64,000 nt of DNA from NCBI GenBank assembly GCA_021325235.1, contig JAJPHN010000010.1, positions 54,301-118,300 on the forward strand, read 5' to 3'. Position numbers and translations under genes: made by a program. Source of the stretch: Terriglobia bacterium. GTDB taxonomy: Bacteria; Acidobacteriota; Terriglobia; Bryobacterales; Bryobacteraceae. This document shows positions 52,934-63,784 of this stretch, one piece after another; position 1 is the stretch's first letter; each line of letters opens with the position of its first letter. The notes under the pieces were generated by a model, which saw only the letters and a list, made by a program, of their open reading frames with translations, was not told the DNA's origin and searched no databases.

Positions 52934-53761
52934 ATGCCTCCTCAAGCGCCCGGTGAGATGCCGAAATTACCCATCGCGGGTGTACAAAACATCATCGCCG
53001 TAGGCTCCGGAAAAGGCGGCGTCGGCAAGACCACCGTTGCGGTGAACCTCGCCATCAGCCTGAAGCGGCTCGGCTATTCGGTGGGGCTGCTCGATGCCGA
53101 CGTGTACGGGCCAAACGTGCCGCTCATGATGGGAATTCGCGAGACACCTCAGGCGCTCGGGCAGCGCATCCAACCGGTCGAAGCGCACGGCATCCGGCTC
53201 ATGTCCATGGCGCTGCTGAATCCCGGTGACAAGCCGCTCGTCTGGCGCGGGCCCATGCTCAACAGCGTGATCCAGCAGTTCCTGCGCAATGTCGACTGGG
53301 GACAATTGGACTACCTGGTAATCGATCTGCCGCCGGGCACGGGCGACGTCCAGCTTACGCTCATTCAGACCACTCCGCTGACCGGAGCGGTTGTTGTAAC
53401 AACGCCTTCGGATGTGGCGCTCGAAGACGCGCGCAAAGCCGTGAACATGTTCGAGCAGGTACGCGAGCAGGTGCTCGGAATTGTCGAGAACATGAGCTAT
53501 CTCGAGCATGCCGGCGAACGCTTGTATGTTTTCGGTAAAGGCGGCGGCGCGAAGACGGCCGAGCGCATGAAGGTGCCGCTGCTGGCCGAGATTCCGCTCG
53601 ATCCGAAGACGCGCGAAACCGGCGACAACGGCCGGCCGATCACGACGCTCGATGATGGCAATGCGCAGACGGCGCATTTCGAAGCGCTGGCGCGCAAGGT
53701 GATCGAGCGGGCCGAAGCGACCAAGCAGAAAGCGCGCCCGACGATTACGATTTCGGAATAA
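52934..53761 (+). CDS. mrp: Mrp/NBP35-family iron-sulfur carrier ATPase
   Basis: A 275-residue P-loop ATPase that carries and transfers Fe-S clusters. The deviant Walker A is G-S-G-K-G-G-V-G-K-T-T near residue 24, followed by L-L-D-A-D-V-Y-G-P-N-V-P. Family blocks V-W-R-G-P-M-L and Y-L-V-I-D-L-P-P-G-T-G-D follow near 115-135. N-terminal MIP18 domain is absent. The C-x-x-C cluster motif expected near V-E-N-M-S is not obvious here (V-E-N-M-S-Y-L-E-H-A), which may alter cluster binding. Confidence 0.9.
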   Translation: MPPQAPGEMPKLPIAGVQNIIAVGSGKGGVGKTTVAVNLAISLKRLGYSVGLLDADVYGPNVPLMMGIRETPQALGQRIQPVEAHGIRLMSMALLNPGDKPLVWRGPMLNSVIQQFLRNVDWGQLDYLVIDLPPGTGDVQLTLIQTTPLTGAVVVTTPSDVALEDARKAVNMFEQVREQVLGIVENMSYLEHAGERLYVFGKGGGAKTAERMKVPLLAEIPLDPKTRETGDNGRPITTLDDGNAQTAHFEALARKVIERAEATKQKARPTITISE

Positions 53762-53827
53762 GGCGGGGCGCGGAACATCCCGCGGGCATGATAGAACGCC
53801 CGGCGCGCAAAGCTGGCGGCGGCCGCT

Positions 53828-54163
53828 TCAGGCGACGAACTCGGTCCGCGCGTTCATCCGCTCGAAGGTAAGGTTCACAGATCGTTGTCCGATTGGCCTG
53901 GTACGATGCAGAACGCCTCGACCAACTGTGATCATATGGCCGGGTAACAGTTCCACAGTGCCGTCTTCAAAATCAATGAGCAGCCCTCCCTCGAGTGCCA
54001 GGAAACTCTCGTCCGAATCGGGATGATAGTGCCAGACGTATGGCTCGGTCATCGTACTGATACGGATTTCATGATCATTGACGGTTGCGATCGAGTGATT
54101 GTCGTAGCCCTCGGTACCGGACTCGAGTGCGAGCTGGATGACCTGTAGATTCCGGTTCTGCAT
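53828..54163 (-). CDS. Small cupin-domain protein
   Basis: A 111-residue single cupin from the ATG at 54163; the frame continues upstream to 54205. Metal-site motif 1 is W-H-Y-H-P-D-S-D-E-S-F-L-A-L-E-G and motif 2 is L-P-G-H-M-I-T-V-G-R-G-V-L-H-R-T, so two His, a Glu and a further His are kept. Function cannot be told from the fold. It lies between mrp (convergent) and sdhB. Confidence 0.8.
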   Translation of the reverse strand: MQNRNLQVIQLALESGTEGYDNHSIATVNDHEIRISTMTEPYVWHYHPDSDESFLALEGGLLIDFEDGTVELLPGHMITVGRGVLHRTRPIGQRSVNLTFERMNARTEFVA

Positions 54164-54208
54164 TTGAGGTGAGTCTAGCGCTGGCACTGTCGCAGACTGC
54201 CGCAACTG

Positions 54209-55033
54209 TCAGCCGCCGGTCGGATCGTTTTTCAGCTTCGAGCCAGTGCTCCATTCGGTGAACGGCCGGATCGGCGTGACCACGTTGTCGCGCGCCCGCC
54301 AGCTCCCGCGCAGATAATCGCGGTTCATGGCCGCGATCACTTCCAGCGGAATCTCTTTTGGGCAGACGCCGGTGCATTCACCAATGTTGGTGCAGCCGCC
54401 GAAACCTTCGGCGTTCATCTGCGCCACCATGGCAATCGCACGCCGGTCCTGTTCGGGCTTGCCTTGCGGCAGCACGCCGAGATGCGTGATCTTCGCGCCC
54501 GTGAACAGCGCGGCGGACGCATTCGGACACGCTGCGACGCACGCACCGCAACCGATACACGCAGCCGCATCCATGGCGCGGTCGGCCGTCTCTTTCGGGA
54601 CCAGGATGTCGTTGCCGTCGCACGCGCCGCCTGTGGACGTTGAGATGTAGCCGCCCGAAGCGATGATGCGATCGAAGGAGCGCCGGTCGACCACCAGATC
54701 CTTGATCAGCGGGAAAGCCCGCGCGCGCCACGGCTCGAGTGTAAGCGTTTCGCCGTCTTTGAAATGGCGCATCGTCAACTGGCAGACTGTGGTCGCGGGC
54801 AACGGACCGTGCGCCACCCCGTTGATCATGAAGCCGCACGAGCCGCAGATCCCTTCGCGGCAGTCGTGTTCGAATGCCACCGGTTCTTCGCCGCGCTCGA
54901 TCAATTGCTCGTTCAACACGTCGAGGCATTCGAGCATCGACATATCGGGATTGACGTTATCCACCGGATAGCTGACGAACTTGCCCGATCCGCCGCGGCT
55001 TGCCTGCCGCCAGATCTTCAAAGTAACTCGCAT
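54209..55033 (-). CDS. sdhB: Succinate dehydrogenase iron-sulfur subunit
   Basis: A 274-residue Fe-S subunit of complex II. The 2Fe-2S ligands are [10 protein letters not shown] near residue 58 with a further C near 82. The C-terminal [4Fe-4S] and [3Fe-4S] ligands are in [13 protein letters not shown] near 154 and [14 protein letters not shown] near 210. Last gene of the sdhCAB operon; its ATG follows the sdhA stop directly. Confidence 0.96.
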   Translation of the reverse strand: MRVTLKIWRQASRGGSGKFVSYPVDNVNPDMSMLECLDVLNEQLIERGEEPVAFEHDCREGICGSCGFMINGVAHGPLPATTVCQLTMRHFKDGETLTLEPWRARAFPLIKDLVVDRRSFDRIIASGGYISTSTGGACDGNDILVPKETADRAMDAAACIGCGACVAACPNASAALFTGAKITHLGVLPQGKPEQDRRAIAMVAQMNAEGFGGCTNIGECTGVCPKEIPLEVIAAMNRDYLRGSWRARDNVVTPIRPFTEWSTGSKLKNDPTGG

Positions 55034-56946
<1,913 letters not shown>

Positions 56947-56947
<1 letters not shown>

Positions 56948-57636
56948 TACGGCCGCACTCCTGCCAGGATGCTCACCGGAATCGCTACGTAACCAAGTAC
57001 GACGACCACGGCGAAAAGCATCGCCAGTTTCTTCAGCAGCGGCGTATGACGCGGGTGATTCATGCCGAGCGATTGGAACAGGCTCCAGGCGCCGTGCCGG
57101 ATGTGCAGGCCGAGCAGAATCATCGAGATGATGTACCAGAGCGAGACGTACCAGACGCTGAAACCTTTGACCAGATTGCCGTAGACGTCACCTTCCACAA
57201 AGGCGCCGCCGGGTTGAATGGCGCCGGCCGTGAGATGGAGCAGATGGTAGATGATGAAGGCCAGCAGAATCGGACCGCTCCAGTACATGGTGCGCGAGGC
57301 GTAAGAGGAGTTGATGTTCTTACGCGCGGTGTAGCCGGTTGGACGCGCGCCGTTTTTGCGAACGGCGAGCTTCACTGACGACCAGATGTGCAGCACCACT
57401 GAGACGAGCAGGATGACGCGCGCCGCCCACAGCGCTTCCGGAAAACGGCGCAGCGCCGCGCCGTAAAAATTGATCTGCTCGCGTCCTTCAAAGAACTGCA
57501 GGTTGCCGAGCATGTGAAAGAAGACGAAGAGGAGAAGGACGATGCCCGTGACTGCCATGATCGCTTTCTGGCCATTGGTGGATTCCCAGAAGCGGATCGG
57601 GCGTATCTCACGCGTCCCGATAACTGTCGTAGCCAT
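56947..57636 (-). CDS. sdhC: Succinate dehydrogenase cytochrome b558 subunit
   Basis: A 229-residue membrane anchor from the ATG at 57636 (the frame is open to 57663). Five membrane helices are visible ([59 protein letters not shown], and the C-terminal one). The His residues in these helices suit two haem b groups. With no separate SdhD this is a type B complex II. Confidence 0.92.
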
Positions 57637-57821
57637 GTTGTGTTCCCCGCCCCGGACAAGCAAGACTTCTTATTCGCGCGAGTGCGCGCAATGCCCGGGC
57701 GTTTTCGTGCCTAAATTCAGAGTATCGCAGCGGCACTTTTCGTTACGCGCAAAAGGTGGCGTTCGCTTGTCACAGGGCGGAGGGCTGTTTCGTCATGAGT
57801 GGCAGAGGAATGAAAAACGAT

Positions 57822-58322
57822 ATGGCTGAGAAGACGAAACATTCGTTGGAACCGAGAGTGAATCTGATGAATCCGGCGTTTGGCGGGATTCTGAAGGCGA
57901 TGTATGGCCTGCAAGCGCCACAGCGGCAGTCCGGGTTGGAACCGGCGCTCCGGGAGCTGATCAAAGTGCGCGTTTCACAGCTCAACGGATGCGCGTATTG
58001 CCTGGACATGCACACCAAGGACGCGCGCGCGCAGGGCGAGACGGAGCAGCGGCTCTACGCGCTGAACGCGTGGCGTGAGACGCCATTCTTCACCGATCGC
58101 GAACGCGCGGCACTCGAATGGGCCGAGTATCTGACGCTGATTGCCGAAAAAGGCGTGCCGGACGAATTGTTCGAGCGGGTGCGCGAGCACTTCAGCGAAG
58201 AGGAATTGATGCATCTCACCCTGGCGGTGGTTGAGATCAACGGCTGGAACCGGTTGGCGATCACGGCGCGCGCTCCGGCGGGGACGTATCAACCAGGCCA
58301 GTTCGAACACGCGACGGCGTAG
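57822..58322 (+). CDS. Carboxymuconolactone decarboxylase/AhpD-family protein
   Basis: A 166-residue helical protein with the redox motif V-S-Q-L-N-G-C-A-Y-C-L-D-M-H near residue 52; the C-x-x-C pair and the His six residues after the first Cys are the AhpD peroxidase proton-relay pattern. Downstream blocks L-Y-A-L-N-A-W-R-E-T-P-F-F-T and E-R-A-A-L-E-W-A-E are typical. ATG starts at 57795, 57810 and 57822 are possible; the last fits an upstream AGAGGA. Likely an alkylhydroperoxidase-type protein. Confidence 0.85.
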   Translation: MAEKTKHSLEPRVNLMNPAFGGILKAMYGLQAPQRQSGLEPALRELIKVRVSQLNGCAYCLDMHTKDARAQGETEQRLYALNAWRETPFFTDRERAALEWAEYLTLIAEKGVPDELFERVREHFSEEELMHLTLAVVEINGWNRLAITARAPAGTYQPGQFEHATA

Positions 58323-58331
58323 AGGGGCGCC

Positions 58332-59477
58332 CTATTGCATATCCGCGGGCGGCCGCAGGAGTTTGACCGGGAGTTGGAGCTTGCGGCCGTCGCGGATGAT
58401 AGTGAGCGTGATGGTGTCGCCGACGCGGCGCTGCGAAATGGCGCGGATCAGGGCGTCTTCACGCTCGACCCGTTTGCCGTCGATGGCGACAATCAAATCG
58501 CCGCCGATGCCGAGTTCGACGTTGCCGATGTCGACGATCTGACGTGCGCCGTGCACGCCGGCGAGATCTTCGGATGAGCCGCGAATGACATTCTGCACGA
58601 GCAGACCGCCGCTGCGCGGGAGTCCGAGAGCTTCGGCGAGATCGCCGGCGACCAGCTCAGTAATGACGCCGGGCTTGGGACGCTCTGTGACGCGGCCAGC
58701 CTGAAAGTCGCTGAGCAGAGCTTTGGCCCGATTGATCGGCATGGCGAAACCGATGCCGATGTTGGTGCGGCCGAGAATGGCGGTGTTGATCCCGATGACG
58801 GAACCGCTGGAATCAAGCAGCGGACCGCCGCTGTTACCGCCGTTGATGGCTGCGTCGGTCTGGATCATGCCTTCGAGGCGCTGCTGATTTTCGCCGTTGA
58901 TGGCGCGGCCGATGGAGCTAACGACGCCGACCGTGAGGGTACCTTCGAGCCCGAACGGATCGCCGATGGCGAGCACTTTCTGGCCCACCTGCAGCGCGTC
59001 GGAATCGCCGAGTTTCAGATATTCGAGCTTGCGCTTGGGATTGATCTTGATGAGCGCGAGATCGTCGGAGCGATCGGTGTCCAGGGCTTTGGCGAAGTAC
59101 TGCGTCTGGTCGGCAAGCGTGACCTGGATACGAGCGCTGCCGGAGATGACGTGGAAATTGGTGAGGATGAAGCCGTCGTCATTGATGAGGAAACCGGAGC
59201 CGAGGCTTTCGGAGGCGACGGGGCCGTAGAAAAAGTCGCGGCGGACGGTGGTGCTCGTGATGTAGACGGTGGCGAGGCGCGCGGCTTTGTAGATTTCGAT
59301 GTTGTTCTGCTCTTCGGCGGTGAGTCCGGCGCCATGCACGGGGGCGGGTTCGGACCATTTGGAGCCGGCGCGCAGGAAAGGCGACGCGATTTCGCGCAGG
59401 TTCCAGTTGGCGCGGGAAGTGAGCAGCAGGAATCCAAAGGCGAAGAGGAAACCGAAGATGACTGCGCGCGATTTCAT
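58332..59477 (-). CDS. HtrA/Deg-type periplasmic serine protease with PDZ domain
   Basis: A 381-residue S1C protease. N-terminal membrane anchor or signal (I-F-G-F-L-F-A-F-G-F-L-L-L). Catalytic triad: His in L-T-N-F-H-V-I-S-G near residue 107, Asp in S-D-D-L-A-L-I-K-I near 138, Ser in I-N-G-G-N-S-G-G-P-L near 213. One PDZ domain follows (about 270-375; G-G-L-L-V-Q-N-V-I, R-V-G-D-T-I-T-L). Degrades or refolds damaged envelope proteins. Its ATG overlaps the coaE stop. Confidence 0.93.
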   Translation of the reverse strand: MKSRAVIFGFLFAFGFLLLTSRANWNLREIASPFLRAGSKWSEPAPVHGAGLTAEEQNNIEIYKAARLATVYITSTTVRRDFFYGPVASESLGSGFLINDDGFILTNFHVISGSARIQVTLADQTQYFAKALDTDRSDDLALIKINPKRKLEYLKLGDSDALQVGQKVLAIGDPFGLEGTLTVGVVSSIGRAINGENQQRLEGMIQTDAAINGGNSGGPLLDSSGSVIGINTAILGRTNIGIGFAMPINRAKALLSDFQAGRVTERPKPGVITELVAGDLAEALGLPRSGGLLVQNVIRGSSEDLAGVHGARQIVDIGNVELGIGGDLIVAIDGKRVEREDALIRAISQRRVGDTITLTIIRDGRKLQLPVKLLRPPADMQ

Positions 59478-60085
59478 CGGGCCTGCTCCAGCGCTTTCAG
59501 CTCGGCGAAGATGGCGCGCACGTGTTCGAGGGTCTGCTCCTTTGGGCCGCCGGTATCGATCACGTAGTCGGCGTAGCGCTTTTTCTCTTCAAGCGGCATT
59601 TGTTTGGAGAGGCGGGCGAGAACCTGTTCGCGCGTGAGGCCGTCGCGATGCATGCCGCGAGCAATCTGCACTTCCTCGCTGCAGGCCGTGAGAATCAGGC
59701 GATCGAACACTTGGTACCGGCCGGTTTCTATCAGGATAGCCGCTTCGATGACCGCTATTGTGTGTGGATGTTCGCGTGCAAATTCGCTGAGCAGACGTTC
59801 TTCGAGGCGGAAAACGGCAGGATGGACGAAGCTGGAGAGCGTTTCAAGCTGCTCGGGCGATTGGAACACGATGGCGCCGAGTTTCTTGCGATCGATGGAG
59901 CCGTCGCTCGCCAGAATATCGGGGCCGAAGGCTTCTACTGTGGGCGCGTAGGCTTCGCCATTTGGCTCGAGAACGGCGTGGCCGAGCTGGTCGGCATAGA
60001 TCAGGCGGCAGCCGAGCCGTTCGAGCTCTCGCGCGACGAAGGACTTGCCGCTGGCGTAGCCACCGGTGAGCCCGACTTTAATCAC
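59474..60085 (-). CDS. coaE: Dephospho-CoA kinase
   Basis: A 203-residue kinase for the last step of coenzyme A synthesis. The GTG at 60085 is chosen because the conserved I-K-V-G-L-T-G-G-Y-A-S-G-K-S P-loop starts right there; the open frame back to 60241 is folD sequence out of frame. Other blocks: Y-A-D-Q-L-G-H near residue 32, F-V-H-P near 88, and D-R-L-I-L-T-A-C near 125. Overlaps folD by 8 bases and htrA by 4, so it is in a compact folD-coaE-htrA operon. Confidence 0.93.
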   Translation of the reverse strand: MIKVGLTGGYASGKSFVARELERLGCRLIYADQLGHAVLEPNGEAYAPTVEAFGPDILASDGSIDRKKLGAIVFQSPEQLETLSSFVHPAVFRLEERLLSEFAREHPHTIAVIEAAILIETGRYQVFDRLILTACSEEVQIARGMHRDGLTREQVLARLSKQMPLEEKKRYADYVIDTGGPKEQTLEHVRAIFAELKALEQAR

Positions 60086-61004
60086 GCCAGATGCTGCCCT
60101 CGGCCAGGCCGACCGTATTGGACATGAGCATGGCGATGGTGAGCGGGCCGACGCCGCCAGGAACGGGCGTGTAGTAAGAGGACAGCTCCTGCATGGCGAG
60201 GGGCTCGACATCGCCGGTGAGCACCGAGCCGTTTTTACCAAACGAAGCGAGGCGCTGCGGATCGTGCGCGAAGAGGCGTTCGACCTGAGCTTTGTCGGTA
60301 AGGCGGTTCATGCCGACATCGATGACTACGGCGCCGGGCTTGATGTGATCGCGGGTGATGAGGCCGGCGTGGCCGATGGCGGCAACGAGAATATCGGCGC
60401 GGCGGCATTCTTCGGCGAGATTTGCGGTACGCGAGTGGCAGATGGTGACGGTTGCGTTCTGGTGCAGCAGCAGGAGCGCCATCGGCTTGCCGACGATATC
60501 GCTGCGACCGACGATGACGGCGTGCTTGCCCGCGATCGGGATTTGATAACGGCGCAGCATTTCCATAATGCCGGCGGGGGTGCAGGCGCGCGGACCGGGT
60601 TTGTTGCGGACGAGCAGGCCGAGCGAGTGCGTGCCGAAACCGTCGACATCGCGGCCGGCATCGACCACTTCCGCGACAACGCGCTCGGAATCAATCTGCT
60701 TCGGAAGCGGCATCTGAACAAGGATCCCGTGTACGCTGGCGTCGTCCTGTAGTGGTTTGAGAAGAGCGATCAGCTCATCGGTCGAGATGTTGCCGGGCGG
60801 CATGAATTCGACGCTGCGAATGCCGAGATCTTCGCAGGCGCGGATTTTGTTGCGGACATAAATCTGGGAAGCGGGGTTGTCGCCGACGAGCACGACGGCT
60901 AAGCCGGGCTGCTTGCCTTGTGCGCGGAGAGCGGTGATGCGGGGGCGCAATTCGTCCTGAATTTCGCGGCTGATTCGCTTACCATCGAGCACCACTCCAC
61001 TCAT
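60078..61004 (-). CDS. folD: Methylenetetrahydrofolate dehydrogenase/cyclohydrolase
   Basis: A 308-residue bifunctional one-carbon enzyme. The ATG at 61004 opens directly into the conserved start; upstream frame to 61814 is antisense to the permease. Signature 1: P-G-L-A-V-V-L-V-G-D-N-P-A-S-Q-I-Y-V with the Lys in V-R-N-K near residue 55. Q-M-P-L-P near 100, the NADP loop V-I-V-G-R-S-D-I-V-G-K-P near 165, and P-V-P-G-G-V-G-P-L-T near 280 complete it. Its start lies 46 bases from that of the divergent permease gene. Confidence 0.96.
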   Translation of the reverse strand: MSGVVLDGKRISREIQDELRPRITALRAQGKQPGLAVVLVGDNPASQIYVRNKIRACEDLGIRSVEFMPPGNISTDELIALLKPLQDDASVHGILVQMPLPKQIDSERVVAEVVDAGRDVDGFGTHSLGLLVRNKPGPRACTPAGIMEMLRRYQIPIAGKHAVIVGRSDIVGKPMALLLLHQNATVTICHSRTANLAEECRRADILVAAIGHAGLITRDHIKPGAVVIDVGMNRLTDKAQVERLFAHDPQRLASFGKNGSVLTGDVEPLAMQELSSYYTPVPGGVGPLTIAMLMSNTVGLAEGSIWRD

Positions 61005-61049
61005 TCCATGGTGAGGATAACAAAGCAGGCGCCCGATAGACTGGTCGCG

Positions 61050-63434
61050 ATGCGGCTCGAAATGGCTCTGGCGGATGCTCGACTTGCGGGGCGGATGCTC
61101 GCGCGGAGGCCTGGATTCGCGCTTCTCACGGTTTTGATACTGGCGCTGGGCATTGGCGCAAATACAGCCGTATTCGGTGTGATCAGCGCGGCGTTCCTGC
61201 GGCCGCTGCCGTACCGGGATGCCGGGCGGCTCTTCTGGACGACCGAATACTTCCCGCATTTTCATCGGGCGCAGGTGTTCACGCCGGAGTATGTGGCGTG
61301 GCGCGATCACCAGACGGCATTTGCGGCGCTGGAGGGATATGGGATCAGCGTGGGTGTGAATCTGGCGAGCACGGGAGCGGGTGCAGAGCGGGTGCAGGCG
61401 GCGCATGTGACACCGGGATTTTTCGAGATGCTCGGGGCAGCGCCGCAGATCGGGCGCGGTTTCGACAGGCATGAGACGGAGCGAGCGGCGGTGATCAGCG
61501 ATACGTTGTGGCGCGGCTATTTTCACGGCGACGCAAACGTGCTCGGGCGTGCGATTGCGATCGACGGAGAGCCAGCGACGGTGATCGGTGTGATGCCGCG
61601 CGGGTTTGTGGATCCGGGTGCGCCGGATGCGGGCTTGTGGCTGGCCGATGCAGTGAAGCCGGGGAGTGCGCAGCCGGGTCGCGCGATGGGTTTTCTGGGC
61701 GGCGTAATTGGACGGCTGAAGCCGGGGGTGACGCGAGAGCAGGCGCAGGCCGATCTGGCGCGGATTACGCGTGCGATGGACGGTGCGTATCCGGCGCCGT
61801 GGTCGCGCTATCACGCAGAGGCGACGGCGGAAGTGATTCCGCTGCGACAGGAGCTGACCAAAACATCGCGGACCGCGATTCTCGTGCTGGCCGGAGCGGT
61901 GGGATTGGTGCTGCTGATCGTCTGCGCGAATATCGCGAGTATGCTGCTGGCGCGGGGTGCGGAGCGAGCGCGGGAGATGGCGACCAGAAGCGCGCTCGGA
62001 GCTTCGCGCGGGCAGTTGATGCGGTTGCTGCTGACCGAGAGTGTGTTGCTGGCAGTGAGCGGGGGAATCGGGGCGCTGCTTCTGGCCAAAACATCAGTTG
62101 CAGCACTCGGATTTCTGCTTCCCGCGGCGGTTCCGCAGGATGCGGGGCTCGACTGGCGCGTGCTCGCGTTTACCGCGGCGTGCTCGATAGCGGCGGCGGT
62201 GCTGTTTGGGTTGATTCCGGCGGTGTCGGGATCGAGAACCGAACTGAGCAGGAGTTTGAAGCGGGCGAGCCGGGTGCCGGCGGCGCTTTCGACACTGCAG
62301 ATCGCAATGGCGGTGGTGCTGATTGCGGGCGCGGCCTTGCTCCTGCGGAGCTTCTATTCGCTGATGCAGGTGGATCCGGGATTCGACGCGCGCAATGTGC
62401 TGCTCGGGGAAGTTTCGCTGGCGCCCGCCGGCGCCTACGGACCGGAGCAACAGATTACCTACTTCGAGCGAGCGCTGGAGGCGGTGCGAAGAGTGCCGGG
62501 AGTGGAGCTGGCGGCGGTGACGGATGAGAGTCCGCTGGCGGCGTTTCAATCCATCGCGAGCGGATTGCAGGCGGAAGGTGAGCCGCCGAGCGATGCAACG
62601 GTAGTGCCGACGTCGGCGAGCGCGGATTATTTTCGGGCGTTGCGGATTCCGTTGCGGGCGGGACGATTTTTCGATGAGCGGGATGGAGCGAGTGCGCCGC
62701 GCGTGGCGATTCTGAACGAAGCTCTGGCGAAGATTCTGTTTCCGCAGCCGAATCCGATCGGTCGGAGGGTGCGGTATTCGGAACAGAAGGACTCGTGGGT
62801 AACGGTGGTGGGCGTGGTGGGCGATATGCGGCACCGGGCGCTCGACAGCCGCATCTGGCCGGAGATTTTCTTTCCGTTCGAGCAAGCACCAGCGGCGTGG
62901 ATGAGCCTGGTGGTGCGGACATCGGGCGATCCGATGAAGCTGGCCCCGGAGGTGAGGCGGGCGGTTTCGGCGGTAGATCCGGCGCAGCCGTTGTTCCAGG
63001 TGGAGTCGCTCGAAGCGAGGCTGTCGAACTCGGTGGCGGAGCGGCGCGAACGGGCGGAGCTGCTGGGACTCTTTGCGCTGCTGGCGCTGGCCATTGCGCT
63101 GGCCGGAATCTACGGCGTGCTGTCGTATGCAGTGGCGCGGCGGATGCATGAGATCGGCGTGCGGATGGCGCTGGGAGCCCGGCGCGAGCAGATCATCAGA
63201 CTGGTGTTTGGAAGTGGTGCGCGGATCGTGGGCGCGGGTATCGTGCTGGGTGTGGCGGGCGCGATGGGGCTGACACGGTTTGTGAAGAGCATGCTGTTTG
63301 GCGTGAAGGCGTCGGATCCGCTGACGTTTGTGGGTGTGTGCGTGTTGATGATGCTGGCCGCGGGTGCGGCGATGTACGGGCCGGCGCGGCGGGCGGCGAA
63401 GGCGGACCCAATGAGCGTGTTGCGGGAGGAGTAG
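61050..63434 (+). CDS. ADOP/MacB-type ABC transporter permease
   Basis: A 794-residue inner-membrane protein of the FtsX/MacB_PCD type found in large numbers as 'acidobacterial duplicated orphan permeases' without an adjacent ATPase. N-terminal helix block R-P-G-F-A-L-L-T-V-L-I-L-A-L-G-I-G-A-N, a large periplasmic domain, then membrane helices near 270-400 (A-R-G-A-E-R-A-R-E-M-A-T-R-S-A-L-G-A) and a C-terminal repeat (M-H-E-I-G-V-R-M-A-L-G-A-R-R). The ATG at 61050 was chosen because it matches the family start. No ATP-binding subunit is in the window. Substrate unknown. Confidence 0.88.
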   Translation: MRLEMALADARLAGRMLARRPGFALLTVLILALGIGANTAVFGVISAAFLRPLPYRDAGRLFWTTEYFPHFHRAQVFTPEYVAWRDHQTAFAALEGYGISVGVNLASTGAGAERVQAAHVTPGFFEMLGAAPQIGRGFDRHETERAAVISDTLWRGYFHGDANVLGRAIAIDGEPATVIGVMPRGFVDPGAPDAGLWLADAVKPGSAQPGRAMGFLGGVIGRLKPGVTREQAQADLARITRAMDGAYPAPWSRYHAEATAEVIPLRQELTKTSRTAILVLAGAVGLVLLIVCANIASMLLARGAERAREMATRSALGASRGQLMRLLLTESVLLAVSGGIGALLLAKTSVAALGFLLPAAVPQDAGLDWRVLAFTAACSIAAAVLFGLIPAVSGSRTELSRSLKRASRVPAALSTLQIAMAVVLIAGAALLLRSFYSLMQVDPGFDARNVLLGEVSLAPAGAYGPEQQITYFERALEAVRRVPGVELAAVTDESPLAAFQSIASGLQAEGEPPSDATVVPTSASADYFRALRIPLRAGRFFDERDGASAPRVAILNEALAKILFPQPNPIGRRVRYSEQKDSWVTVVGVVGDMRHRALDSRIWPEIFFPFEQAPAAWMSLVVRTSGDPMKLAPEVRRAVSAVDPAQPLFQVESLEARLSNSVAERRERAELLGLFALLALAIALAGIYGVLSYAVARRMHEIGVRMALGARREQIIRLVFGSGARIVGAGIVLGVAGAMGLTRFVKSMLFGVKASDPLTFVGVCVLMMLAAGAAMYGPARRAAKADPMSVLREE

Positions 63435-63435
63435 G

Positions 63436-63774
63436 TTAACGCGCATCGCGGCGGGGGCTGCGTTCGTTGGACGCGGGGGCTTCGGTTTCGGCGAAATATC
63501 CGGCGCGGGCAATCACGTGTGTTCGTTTGCGGGCGACCTTGATCTGGAGGTGGTGAAACGTTCCGTCCTGCCTGGTGTCCGGTGCGAACTGCAGAAGATA
63601 ACGATACTCGGGAACAGCGATGAGCGAGCGCAGGCCGCCTTCGAAATCGTTGCTGTTGTGGAACCAGCTGCCGCCGCTCGCAGACGCAAGCTGAGCAAGG
63701 GCTTCGCCATACTGAACGCTCCTTACAGTCGCGGCTCGGTGAGCAGTTCGAGACTTTGACGCGAGTTTTTGCAT
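63436..63774 (-). pseudogene. C-terminal remnant of a VWFA-related acidobacterial protein
   Basis: The 112-residue frame matches only the C-terminal part of the 'VWFA-related acidobacterial domain' family: E-A-L-A-Q-L-A-S-A-S-G-G-S-W-F, N-D-F-E-G-G-L-R-S-L, Y-R-Y-L-L-Q-F-A-P, and a closing I-A-R-A-G-Y-F. The von Willebrand A domain with its metal site, which should precede by 200 residues or more, is missing, and the first 20 residues are unrelated. It is probably a decayed fragment. The stop lies 2 bases past the convergent permease stop. Confidence 0.65.
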
Positions 63775-63784
63775 TCGAAAGTAG

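Noticed and set aside
53762..53827. Possible terminator hairpin between mrp and the cupin gene
   Set aside because: Only a 5-bp GC stem with no T-run; not distinguishable from GC-rich background.
61005..61814. Upstream extension of the folD reading frame (270 extra codons)
   Set aside because: Arg/His-rich, no homology, and antisense to the permease gene; FolD starts at 61004.
62094..63512. 472-codon minus-strand frame, very rich in Arg, His and Pro
   Set aside because: Antisense to the ADOP permease; composition is that of a shadow frame.
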